Source: Pirellulaceae bacterium (GTDB lineage Bacteria; Planctomycetota; Planctomycetia; Pirellulales; Pirellulaceae). Taken from it: a DNA stretch of 10,416 nucleotides. The stretch lies in assembly GCA_013002105.1 (NCBI GenBank), contig JABDKS010000178.1, positions 1 through 10,416 on the forward strand. Reading direction: 5' to 3'. The notes under the pieces were generated by a model. That model saw nothing but the letters and a program-made list of their open reading frames with translations, was not told where the DNA came from and did not search any database. This document shows, in pieces, positions 1-7,356 of the stretch; the stretch's first letter is position 1, and the number at the start of each line of letters is the position of its first letter. Made by a program: the position numbers and the translations under genes.

Positions 1-1
1 A

Positions 2-526
2 GACTACACCGAACAATGGACAGCCGATTCACGCGAAGTCCTTGCTTTACTGCGGCAGTATCGGTCTCTGGATCCACGTGATTTCTCGATGCCGCTGGAC
101 GAAGGCAAGGTGCCCCTATCAATGGGCCATGTCGTCAATGGGCCATGTCGTCAATGGGCCATGTCGACAATGGGCCATGTCGACGACTCGGTGGCGACAT
201 CCTTGGCCTGTTTTCAAGACGTTTTCGACTGGCTCGATGCTCGGGCTGATTTTCCTGAAACAGAGGAAGCCCGTCAGCGATTTGATCAATCGCTGCAACA
301 ACTCGCCGACTTGTATTGGATCGCCCGTCCTGCCGCTTCGGCATCCACCCGAGTCCGACTCGGTTCCTACAACTTCGCACCGCTGCTGGATTCTTGCGAC
401 CGCTCTATCCACCACATCGAAACAGATGAAGACATTCACTGGGTCGAGATTCACAAGCAGAGAAAGTGGATGATCGTCCATTGTGTCGACGAACCGCCCG
501 AAATGACTGAGCTCGCCAATGATTGA
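2..526 (+). CDS. Hypothetical protein, 5'-truncated by the window edge, with an internal tandem-repeat insert
   Basis: The frame is open from base 2 and ends at TGA 524-526, giving 174 visible residues; the true start lies upstream. I do not recognise the family. Residues 1-39 look like ordinary soluble protein (DSREVLALLRQYRSLDPRDF). Residues about 40-60 are encoded entirely by the 16-bp tandem array at 119-182 and read as low-complexity MGHV/NGPCRQWAMS sequence. Ordinary protein resumes at DDSVATSLACFQDVFDWLDA and ends in a polar, acidic tail (DEPPEMTELAND). No membrane segment or catalytic motif is visible. The sequence on both sides of the array looks protein-like in the same frame, so the insert is probably tolerated. 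An internal ATG at 89 exists but has no clear ribosome binding site, and the upstream frame also looks coding, so I treat the gene as partial. It converges on pcm with a 111-bp gap that holds no convincing terminator. Confidence 0.72.
   Translation, partial: DYTEQWTADSREVLALLRQYRSLDPRDFSMPLDEGKVPLSMGHVVNGPCRQWAMSTMGHVDDSVATSLACFQDVFDWLDARADFPETEEARQRFDQSLQQLADLYWIARPAASASTRVRLGSYNFAPLLDSCDRSIHHIETDEDIHWVEIHKQRKWMIVHCVDEPPEMTELAND
119..182 (+). repeat. Tandem array, four 16-bp units, inside a coding region
   Basis: Four head-to-tail copies of TCAATGGGCCATGTCG occupy 119-134, 135-150, 151-166 and 167-182. The first three are identical and the fourth differs only at its first base (A for T). 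The array lies inside the coding frame of the leftmost gene. The unit contains no stop codon in any of the three plus-strand frames, so the array is always translated through on that strand. Because 16 is not a multiple of three, each unit gained or lost shifts the downstream frame; three units (48 bp, 16 codons) restore it. Confidence 0.96.
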
Positions 527-637
527 GCTTCCTAGTGATCGAGCGTTCCGGCAATGGATCCAATGTCAGTCATCGCGTGAGGATTCACGTGGGTCTGTTC
601 AGGCGATGCGATGATATCCCCGGCCTCGATCCCCGCC

Positions 638-1426
638 TTAATCCCGTGCCTCGCCCGTCATCGGTACAAACGCGACCGGCGCAATGTAATCCCTGACGAC
701 AGTCCCATCTTCCTCCTTGCTGACCATCATCAGCTTTTGAGAACGGTCACCGACAGGAATCACCATCGCGCCGCCCGGCGCGAGCTGATCCACCAACGCC
801 TGCGGAATGTGATCGGGAGCCGCTGCGACGATAATCACATCAAACGGAGCTTCATCCGGCCAACCGTTGTATCCGTCGCCGTGACGGACGACGACGTTCT
901 TGTATCCCAAACGACGCAGCCGCGCGTCCGCATCGTCCGCAAGTGACTTGACGATCTCGATGCTGAAAATATTTTGAACCAACGGAGCTAAAACGGCCGC
1001 TTGGTATCCCGATCCGGTTCCCACATCGAGCACTTTGTCATCTGGCTGAGGATCGACCAACTGAGTCATCAAAGCCACGATATAGGGCTGCGAAATCGTC
1101 TGACTTTTGCCGATTGGAAGCGGCGAATCGTCATACGCAGAACTCTTCAGATGCTCGGGAACAAACTCATGTCGGTGAACGGTTCGCATCGCGTCCAGGA
1201 CACGCTGATTGACAATGTCCCGACGAGCTAGTTGGCCGGTAACCATCTTTTCGCGAATGCCAGCGTACGGATCCGACAATTCGTGATCAGCTCGCTGTTT
1301 GGGGGGCTCGTTTGTCGGTGGGTCGGATGACATGGTGAGATCGGAGTTTGTACACGACACCATCATCAACAACACGACCGCAACGATGCTCCAATCGATC
1401 GATCTAGATTGACGAACGGTAACCAT
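638..1426 (-). CDS. pcm: Protein-L-isoaspartate O-methyltransferase with lipoprotein-like signal
   Basis: Pcm transfers a methyl group from SAM to L-isoaspartyl residues, starting repair of damaged proteins. The 262-aa protein shows the family motifs in order: SQPYIVALM (112-120), SAM-binding motif I VLDVGTGSGY (132-141), acidic post-I strand SIEI (155-158), FDVIIVAAA (185-193), LAPGGAMVIPVG (205-216) and the C-terminal FVPMTG (253-258). The catalytic core is therefore complete. Family members are usually about 210-230 aa; the extra length here is N-terminal. A basic start, a hydrophobic stretch (SIVAVVLLMMVSC, about residues 13-25) and Cys25 resemble a lipoprotein signal, followed by a polar Pro-rich linker to about residue 50. 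The -3 position is Met, so the lipobox is not perfect. ATG 1426 is the first ATG after an in-frame stop; its ribosome site is weak. The enzyme call is firm; export is an inference from the N-terminus. Confidence 0.93.
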   Translation of the reverse strand: MVTVRQSRSIDWSIVAVVLLMMVSCTNSDLTMSSDPPTNEPPKQRADHELSDPYAGIREKMVTGQLARRDIVNQRVLDAMRTVHRHEFVPEHLKSSAYDDSPLPIGKSQTISQPYIVALMTQLVDPQPDDKVLDVGTGSGYQAAVLAPLVQNIFSIEIVKSLADDADARLRRLGYKNVVVRHGDGYNGWPDEAPFDVIIVAAAPDHIPQALVDQLAPGGAMVIPVGDRSQKLMMVSKEEDGTVVRDYIAPVAFVPMTGEARD

Positions 1427-1478
1427 GGCCGTCTTTCGCGGGATATTCGCAACGCAACTTTGAACAGTTTCATTTTAC

Positions 1479-1495
1479 CGCCGGAGCGACCGGCG
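1479..1495. repeat. Perfect 6-bp inverted repeat in the pcm upstream region
   Basis: CGCCGG (1479-1484) and CCGGCG (1490-1495) flank a five-base loop. The element lies 53 bp upstream of the pcm start, in the 232-bp gap between the beta-propeller gene and pcm. It could form a GC-rich hairpin in a pcm leader transcript or in a transcript reading through from the upstream gene. Neither side is followed by a run of T, so an intrinsic terminator is not supported. The rest of the gap (1427-1658) shows no gene and no promoter that I can defend. Confidence 0.4.
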
Positions 1496-1658
1496 ATGCG
1501 TTTTGCGGTTCGCGCCGTCGCTTTCTTTCACCTGCCATCGCGGTGCCCTTGCCGACATTGGGCTGATCAAAAATCGCCGGTTTCTCTACTCATTGCGACT
1601 CTCACTGACTCACACGGAGCGTCTGCTCGCGGCTTGCCTGGGCCGGAAAACCCGCTGT

Positions 1659-2957
1659 CTAACTTGATGAAACGTCATAGCAAAGGATGGTGTCGTCTTC
1701 ACGCAAATAAAGTCGGCCGTCGACGATCACTGGGTGAGCCCAACTGGGCCGATCGCCGCTCCCGGGAATCTTGAAACTACCTGTTTCGTCAAACGATTCG
1801 GGATTCGCTTTTGCCAGTGCCATGGTTCCGTTGGCATAGCGAATGTAAAGATGCCCGTCAGCCACCACGATGCTCGCCGATTTTTTTCCGGATCCTCGAG
1901 ATTTCCATTGGATATCGCCAGTCATCAATTCTGCACAAAACGGCACACCGCTGTCGCCTGAATCCCCGTACAGGAAATCGCCAACTAGAACGACGCCGCC
2001 ATGCTTGTTTTGTAATTTCGTGTTCAACGGATAGATTTCCGTGGCGCTAACACCCGAATCAGTTTGTGATTGTCGCAACAACGCGCCGCCGCGATTGTAT
2101 CCGGCGGTAAAGAAAACCAAATCGTCACGCACGATCGGCGTCGGAATGACGGCAGTCGTTTTGTCGATTTCATACGACCAAAGCAGTTCGCCGTCGGACG
2201 CACGCACGCCCAACGCACCGCTGCCGGTTGTTTGCACGTACACGCGTGTCGAACCGACTTGGGAGTTCACAACCGAGGCGTGCCCGGCGCCGCGGTCGTT
2301 GGGCCATGATGCCGACCAGATGGTTTCGCCCGATTTTTTGTTCAGCGCGACCATCGTGTTCTCGGATCCACCGGGAGTACAGATCAACTTTTCTCCGTCA
2401 ATCAAAACCGACTCGCTGTAACCCCAGGGATCGGCTTTCTTACCAGCAAACTTTTCTTTCAGGTCGATCTGCCATTGCTGGGATCCGTCTGTGCCGACAC
2501 AAATCAATTTGCCATGCGGCGTCAGCACATAGACACGGTCGCCGTCGATCGTCGGGGTACTTCGTGAGCCTTGCCAAGACGATTGTCCATTATTCCACGC
2601 CGGTCCCGTTTTGGATTGCCAAAGTTGCTTTCCGGTGGCTTGATCGAAACAAGTCAGGTATTCATCCGCGTCGTCGGCCGTCGACGGTCCATCACCGAGC
2701 GTGTAGAGACGACCGTCGGCAATTGCGACACTTGCATAGCCGCGTCCCGCGCCTTCCGTCTGCCAAACCAATTCAGGCCCATCGTCCGGCCATTGCTGCA
2801 GAAGCTGCGTGTCGGATGCGATGGCGGTTCGATCGGCCCCGCGGAACGTCGGCCAATCGGCCCCGACGGCGATTAGTGGAAGAATCGAAACGCAAAGCAC
2901 CGTGACGCAAAACCGGTTTGCGAATGACTTCATTATCAACATGGAGCAACGTTTCAT
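1659..2957 (-). CDS. Exported PQQ-like (BamB-type) beta-propeller repeat protein
   Basis: The 432-aa protein has an N-terminal signal peptide: a basic start, then hydrophobic FCVTVLCVSILPLIAVGA, with likely cleavage near residue 33 just before DWPTFRG, a mature N-terminus typical of planctomycete PQQ-like propeller proteins. Propeller blades follow, each marked by a strand ending in a Trp motif: LTCFDQATGKQLW (101-113), LICVGTDGSQQW (151-162), MVALNKKSGETIW (202-214), VRASDGELLW (251-260) and CAELMTGDIQW (341-351). The closing segment is SWAHPVIVDGRLYLRE. No catalytic residues can be assigned. Such folds can be quinoprotein enzymes or binding scaffolds, and nothing here proves PQQ binding. 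ATG 2957 is preferred over two internal ATGs because GAAGG (2964-2968) sits six bases upstream of it. The gene is divergent from the large propeller gene at 3409 and precedes pcm on the same strand, 232 bp apart. Confidence 0.9.
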   Translation of the reverse strand: MKRCSMLIMKSFANRFCVTVLCVSILPLIAVGADWPTFRGADRTAIASDTQLLQQWPDDGPELVWQTEGAGRGYASVAIADGRLYTLGDGPSTADDADEYLTCFDQATGKQLWQSKTGPAWNNGQSSWQGSRSTPTIDGDRVYVLTPHGKLICVGTDGSQQWQIDLKEKFAGKKADPWGYSESVLIDGEKLICTPGGSENTMVALNKKSGETIWSASWPNDRGAGHASVVNSQVGSTRVYVQTTGSGALGVRASDGELLWSYEIDKTTAVIPTPIVRDDLVFFTAGYNRGGALLRQSQTDSGVSATEIYPLNTKLQNKHGGVVLVGDFLYGDSGDSGVPFCAELMTGDIQWKSRGSGKKSASIVVADGHLYIRYANGTMALAKANPESFDETGSFKIPGSGDRPSWAHPVIVDGRLYLREDDTILCYDVSSS

Positions 2958-2963
2958 CGAGAA

Positions 2964-2968
2964 CCTTC
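2964..2968 (-). promoter_or_regulatory. Shine-Dalgarno-like site for the 432-aa propeller gene
   Basis: On the minus strand GAAGG is followed by a six-base spacer and ATG at 2957. This supports the longest start rather than the ATGs 15 and 24 bases further in, which lack a purine-rich sequence upstream. Confidence 0.5.
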
Positions 2969-3046
2969 GGGCTTGGAGAGACAGATTAAGCAGTTGAATG
3001 TTTCAAGTGCGTCGACGTGAGCAACGGAGTGTTTTACCACATCAAC

Positions 3047-3083
3047 GCCCTACCAGAATATCCGCGCGGTCCCGCGGTAGGGC
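3047..3083. repeat. 8-bp perfect inverted repeat with GC-rich interior
   Basis: GCCCTACC (3047-3054) and GGTAGGGC (3076-3083) are perfect complements separated by 21 bases. The interior contains a second short palindromic pair, CCGCG (3062-3066) and CGCGG (3073-3077), which overlaps the right arm by two bases and so would compete with the outer stem. It lies 90-126 bp upstream of the leftward propeller start. There is no T-run, so it may be a REP-like dispersed palindrome or a regulatory hairpin rather than a terminator. Confidence 0.55.
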
Positions 3084-3243
3084 TACGGATCGCTTTTGTT
3101 ATCCATCCAATTCAACCGCAAAATTCGGTCGAGCACGGCGGTTCGCTGCCGCAGACGCAAACCAAGCAAAATGGTTGTTCAGCATCGTCCCGCCAGCGTG
3201 GGGGATGGCTGGATCACGCAGACCCCACATCGGAGCACCGTTA

Positions 3244-3305
3244 TACCACGCAGTTGACTGTACCACGCAGTTGACTGGGCCACGCAGCTGACTGGGCCAC
3301 GCAGC
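3244..3305 (+). repeat. Tandem array, about 3.6 copies of a 17-bp unit, intergenic
   Basis: TACCACGCAGTTGACTG occurs at 3244-3260 and again, identical, at 3261-3277. A variant copy GGCCACGCAGCTGACTG follows at 3278-3294, and a partial copy (11 bases) at 3295-3305. The array ends about 100 bp before the start codon of the large rightward gene. It could lie in that gene's promoter or 5' leader; no function can be read from the sequence. Confidence 0.93.
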
Positions 3306-3408
3306 ACCATTGGACCTGTGCAGTGGTTATAACAGAGAGGCGTCACAATCGATCGGAATTTCCGCCTTGCGAACGCTGCCCCCGCCAATCCGCCTTCTGG
3401 ATACCAAC

Positions 3409-6400
3409 ATGAGATTTCTGCGGTCTGCCTTTCTGGCTCTCTCTTGCGCTCTATTGCCGTTCGTGTCGCCGACGCTCCGTGCCGATTGGCCCGCCTACTT
3501 GAATGGCAACGATCGCGCCGGGTTCAACGATACAGCGCTCGATCACCAACTGAATCTGGCATGGACTTATCGCTCGCCGACCAAACCGATTCTCGCTTGG
3601 TCGGGTCCACGCGATGCGCCGATCGAAGGTCATGAAATGCGACATCGCGTTGATTTTGACGCTGCGATGCAAGTTGTGATTGCCGATGGTAAAGCTTACT
3701 TCGGTAGCACGGTCGATCATCGCTTGCATTGTGTCGACGCAAACAGTGGCGAACCGATCTGGGATTTCTATACCGAAGGACCAATTCGTCTGGCCCCGAC
3801 ATTGGCTCACGGCAACGTCTACTTCGGTTCCGATGACGGCGTGGCGTATTGCTGCGATGGTAGCAGTGGTGACGTGATCTGGAAAATGCGTGTTGGACCC
3901 AAGGACGATCGATTACTTTCGCGCGGCGAAATGATCTCGCGCTGGCCCGTCCGAACCGGAGTGTTGATCGATGGCGAAACAGCGTACTTCGGAGCCGGAG
4001 TCTTTCCGCACGAAACCGTTTACCTTTGCGCTGTAAACGCCAAAAACGGAGATATCCACTGGCGAAACGACACGATCAGCCAACAGAACGCCGGCAGAAA
4101 CGATTTGTCGCCGCAGGGATACCTACTCTGCAACGACACGCACCTATTCGTTCCCTCAGGACGTTCGCTGCCGGTCGCGGTCTCCAAAGAAACCGGCGAA
4201 ATTACATTTCAACGCCAACATTCCTGGCGAACCGACGCGGGCGGCGTCGTGGGTGGGACCAAAGCACTTTTGGGCGATGGACAGGTTTACGCCGGTGGTC
4301 CACACCACTTTTTGGCAATGGACCAATCCAATGGTAGCGTTGGCGAGTCATGGATTAACGGACGGCAGATGGTGCTTGCCGGTGATTTGGCCTACTTGAT
4401 GGACGGAGAAAAGATTTTCTGCGTCAATCGCGCCGAACACGCCAAGGCGAGTCAAGAAAAACAGAAATGGTTTTTGAAAGTACGTGAGTCCCGCGGTGAC
4501 GCCAAAAAAATTGCCCACGCAAAGCAACAGATGAAGGAGGCGATGAAGATCGGGATCCGGTGGGAATACAAAAGCGATTTCGATGATGCTCTGATTGCAA
4601 CCGACAACTTGGTGATCGCAGGCGGATTGAACCAACTCGTCGCGCTGGACCGGCAAAGCGGCAAACTCCTCTGGGAGCAGACGGTCCAAGGCAACGTTCG
4701 GGGGCTGTCGACCGATGGCGACGTACTGACTGTCAGCACGGACCAGGGAAACATCTATGCGTTTCGCAGCGGCAATGCGGATGCAAAAACTTGGCCTCAA
4801 CCGTTCACGGCACCGTTTGCTGCCGATGAACTGACGGAGTTGTATAAGACGGCAGCGTCTGAAATTTTGCAGCGCAGCGAACAACGAACCGGTTACGCAC
4901 TGGTCGTCGGCAGCGAACAGGGACGTTTGGCCTATCAGCTTGCTCAGCAAAGCGAATTGACCGTGATCGCGGTGGAACCCGATCGCGACAAGGCTCTCTC
5001 GTCGCGAGAAGCACTGCAACGTGCCGGCGTTCATGCCACACGGGTTACGGTCGTCGAGGCACCATTGGATGCCTTACCGTTTTCCAATTACTTCGCCAAT
5101 CTGATTGTCTCGGACACCCATTTATTAACCGGCAAGTTGCCCGTTCGCGGAGATTCGATAGCGCGATTCCTGAAACCCTGTGGTGGCATCGCCATCCTGG
5201 GCCGACCTGCTGAAGCGGAACCGTCTGTTGACCGCGCAACCAATGTTGATTCCCAGCAGCAGATCACTAGCTGGTTGACGCAGCTGTATCAAACCAACGA
5301 GGGCGAAGTCACAGCGGAATCACCCTGGTTTTGGCTGCGGCGTGGCAAGCTGGCGGGCGCCGGTGACTGGTCGCATCAATACGGCAACGCGGCCAACACG
5401 TCCTATGCGGACGATCATCGAATCCGCGACGGACTGGGAGTCTTGTGGTACGGCGACCCCGGCCCCAGCGCCATGATCAATCGACACGAAGCTGCCGGAG
5501 CACCGCTTTCGACCAACGGACGAATGTTCATCCAAGGCACCGATCGACTGATGGCTTACGACGCCTACAACGGAACATTCCTGTGGGATTACGAAAACCC
5601 GGGCGCGATCCGCACCGGAGTGTTCAACAATCGCGAAACACACAACCTGGCCGCCAGTGATGACAAACTGTTTGTGGCGGTGGATGACACCTGTACCGCG
5701 CTTGATGCGGCCACAGGAACGGTGATTGGTGAATATCAAACACCGGAATCATCCGACGGAGTCGATCGGGCTTGGGCCTATTTGGCTTACGACAACGGAC
5801 AATTATTCGGAACCAGTACGATTCGCGAAGAATTGGAAGCGAGGATGCGCCGCCGGGGCCTGACAGTCAAAAGTCAAACCGATGCAATCTTTGCCGTTGA
5901 TGTCGATTCGGGCGAGCGAATCTGGACCTATCGCGGTGACAACATTTTGCACACAACGATCGCAATCGGTCCGGAGCGTGTTTACTTCATCGATAGCTCC
6001 ATCACACCCCAAGAGCGACAGCAACTGTACCTCAAGGACAAAGGCGACTTGAAGAAACTCTCCGGGAAAGCGGCCGAGAAGGCCGAAGCCGAGATGAAAG
6101 CCTACGATGTCCGTCGTGCCGTGGCCCTGGATCGACGAACCGGCGAAAAGCTTTGGGAAAACCCCGTCAATGTCACCGACACCACAAACGTCAGCGCCGG
6201 TGGTGGTAGCCTGACACTGATGTACGCCAAAGACCGCGTGATACTGTGTGGCGCAAATGCCAACGGCCACTACTGGAAACAATTCCTGAGCGGACAATTC
6301 GAAAAACGAAAGCTATTGGTGCTCGACGCAAAGAACGGCCAAGAGATTTGGTCCAAGAATGCGAATTACATGAACCGGCCCGCGGTGGTTGGCGACGAAA

Positions 6401-7305
6401 TCTATGCGGAACCCTGGGCGTTCGAACTGCATACTGGAAAAGCCAAGACTCGCCCGCATCCCTTGACCGGCGCCGAGAGCCAATGGCGATTCAGTCGGCC
6501 TGGTCACCACTGCGGAGTGATTACCGCGACACCCAACATGATGTTCTTTCGGTCCGGATTTATCGGCTACTACGACTTGTATCACGACAGCGGCACGCGG
6601 CACTTTGCCGGTCAACGACTGGGTTGTTGGGTCAACGCGATCCCCGGTAACGGACTGGTGATGATCCCCGAAGCGAGTGCGGGTTGTGTGTGTCAATTCT
6701 CAATCGCGTCGACCGTCGTGATGGAGCCAAAAACGGAGAACAAATCATGGGGAATCTTCAGCGCGGTCGGACCGACAACGCCCGTCAAACGGCTCGCAGT
6801 CAATTTCGGTGCCCCCGGCGATCGGAAAGACATTGCGGGAAACGAATGGCTGGGCTATCCGCGTCCGAGTTCTCGAGAACGCTTGGAATTCGTATTTGAT
6901 TTGAAACCAAAATTAATCAGCGGCGGTGGCTGGTACAGCCGCAATACGGAGTCCGTTGAAATCACAGAGACAGACAAGCCTTGGATTTACGCTTCCGGGG
7001 CAAAGGGGTTGAAACAGATTCAAATTCCATTGCTTGGCAAAGACGACGCAAAAAGCGTTTACTCCGTCAAGTTACACTTCGCGCACTTGGAACAAAAAAA
7101 CTCCTCTGGGTTCGACATCAAACTACAAGGAAACACCGTTCGCTCGGATGTCGTTTTGCAAAAGGCAGACGCGGCCGCTGTGTCTCCCATGATGATCGCC
7201 ATCGACAATGTCACTGTGACCGATCGGTTGACCGTCGAATTCGTTCCAAAGGACACTCAGTCGTTGCCGACAATATCGGCTATCGAAGTCGTTCAGACCG
7301 AGTAG
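3409..7305 (+). CDS. Large exported beta-propeller / methyltransferase-fold / beta-propeller / malectin-like protein
   Basis: This 1298-aa protein starts with a signal peptide (MRFLRSAFLALSCALLPF, cleavage probably before ADWPAYL, about residue 25). A start 33 codons upstream is possible in frame but would bury the signal. Propeller 1 spans about 25-460, with blades such as LHCVDANSGEPIWDF and LVALDRQSGKLLWEQ. Residues 470-600 form a class I methyltransferase-like Rossmann segment: ALVVGSEQGRLAYQLA, AVEPD (acidic residue E523), ALPF (555-558) and FLKPCGG (587-593). The glycine motif is GSEQG rather than GxGxG, so SAM binding is doubtful. Propeller 2 starts at DWSHQYGNAANTSYADD (653) and includes EASAGCVCQF near 1088-1097. 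Residues about 1110-1298 resemble a malectin-like carbohydrate-binding beta-sandwich (NFGAPGDR, VYSVKLHFAHLE, FDIKLQG, LTVEF). Each propeller has a Lys/Glu-rich helical insert (about 340-382 and 866-898). Substrate and activity are unknown. It is probably co-transcribed with the gene at 7357. Confidence 0.9.
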   Translation: MRFLRSAFLALSCALLPFVSPTLRADWPAYLNGNDRAGFNDTALDHQLNLAWTYRSPTKPILAWSGPRDAPIEGHEMRHRVDFDAAMQVVIADGKAYFGSTVDHRLHCVDANSGEPIWDFYTEGPIRLAPTLAHGNVYFGSDDGVAYCCDGSSGDVIWKMRVGPKDDRLLSRGEMISRWPVRTGVLIDGETAYFGAGVFPHETVYLCAVNAKNGDIHWRNDTISQQNAGRNDLSPQGYLLCNDTHLFVPSGRSLPVAVSKETGEITFQRQHSWRTDAGGVVGGTKALLGDGQVYAGGPHHFLAMDQSNGSVGESWINGRQMVLAGDLAYLMDGEKIFCVNRAEHAKASQEKQKWFLKVRESRGDAKKIAHAKQQMKEAMKIGIRWEYKSDFDDALIATDNLVIAGGLNQLVALDRQSGKLLWEQTVQGNVRGLSTDGDVLTVSTDQGNIYAFRSGNADAKTWPQPFTAPFAADELTELYKTAASEILQRSEQRTGYALVVGSEQGRLAYQLAQQSELTVIAVEPDRDKALSSREALQRAGVHATRVTVVEAPLDALPFSNYFANLIVSDTHLLTGKLPVRGDSIARFLKPCGGIAILGRPAEAEPSVDRATNVDSQQQITSWLTQLYQTNEGEVTAESPWFWLRRGKLAGAGDWSHQYGNAANTSYADDHRIRDGLGVLWYGDPGPSAMINRHEAAGAPLSTNGRMFIQGTDRLMAYDAYNGTFLWDYENPGAIRTGVFNNRETHNLAASDDKLFVAVDDTCTALDAATGTVIGEYQTPESSDGVDRAWAYLAYDNGQLFGTSTIREELEARMRRRGLTVKSQTDAIFAVDVDSGERIWTYRGDNILHTTIAIGPERVYFIDSSITPQERQQLYLKDKGDLKKLSGKAAEKAEAEMKAYDVRRAVALDRRTGEKLWENPVNVTDTTNVSAGGGSLTLMYAKDRVILCGANANGHYWKQFLSGQFEKRKLLVLDAKNGQEIWSKNANYMNRPAVVGDEIYAEPWAFELHTGKAKTRPHPLTGAESQWRFSRPGHHCGVITATPNMMFFRSGFIGYYDLYHDSGTRHFAGQRLGCWVNAIPGNGLVMIPEASAGCVCQFSIASTVVMEPKTENKSWGIFSAVGPTTPVKRLAVNFGAPGDRKDIAGNEWLGYPRPSSRERLEFVFDLKPKLISGGGWYSRNTESVEITETDKPWIYASGAKGLKQIQIPLLGKDDAKSVYSVKLHFAHLEQKNSSGFDIKLQGNTVRSDVVLQKADAAAVSPMMIAIDNVTVTDRLTVEFVPKDTQSLPTISAIEVVQTE

Positions 7306-7356
7306 GTGGGCTGAAGAACGCCGCCGCAAATCACGAACGCCCACGCCCTGAATCCT

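Larger units (their letters stand above)
2958..3408. other. 451-bp divergent intergenic region between two beta-propeller genes
   Basis: This stretch must contain the promoters for the leftward propeller gene (start 2957) and the rightward one (start 3409), but no -35/-10 pair is good enough to call. It holds an inverted repeat (3047-3083) and a 17-bp tandem array (3244-3305), described separately. Short open frames cross it, for example 85 codons at 3017-3274. They overlap the repeat elements, have no ribosome site and do not look like a conserved protein, so I do not call a gene here. Confidence 0.7.

Noticed and set aside
119..182. CRISPR-like array
   Set aside because: Units are 16 bp and directly adjacent with no spacers; the same applies to the arrays at 3244 and 8451.
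576..589. Inverted repeat CGTGA-GGAT-TCACG between the convergent genes
   Set aside because: The stem is only 5 bp and there is no T-run, so a terminator is not supported.
3096..3124. Possible promoter TTGTTA with 17-bp spacing to CAAAAT
   Set aside because: Both boxes match poorly and planctomycete promoters are not reliably recognised this way; chance match is likely.
3193..3212. Inverted repeat CCAGC/GCTGG with a 10-base loop
   Set aside because: A 5-bp stem of this kind is expected by chance in GC-rich DNA.
3017..3274. 85-codon plus-strand open frame in the divergent intergenic region
   Set aside because: It spans the palindrome and part of the tandem array, has no ribosome site and no recognisable protein character.
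3310..3408. Upstream in-frame start for the large propeller protein
   Set aside because: It would put 33 non-hydrophobic residues before a clear signal peptide; ATG 3409 gives a normal exported N-terminus.
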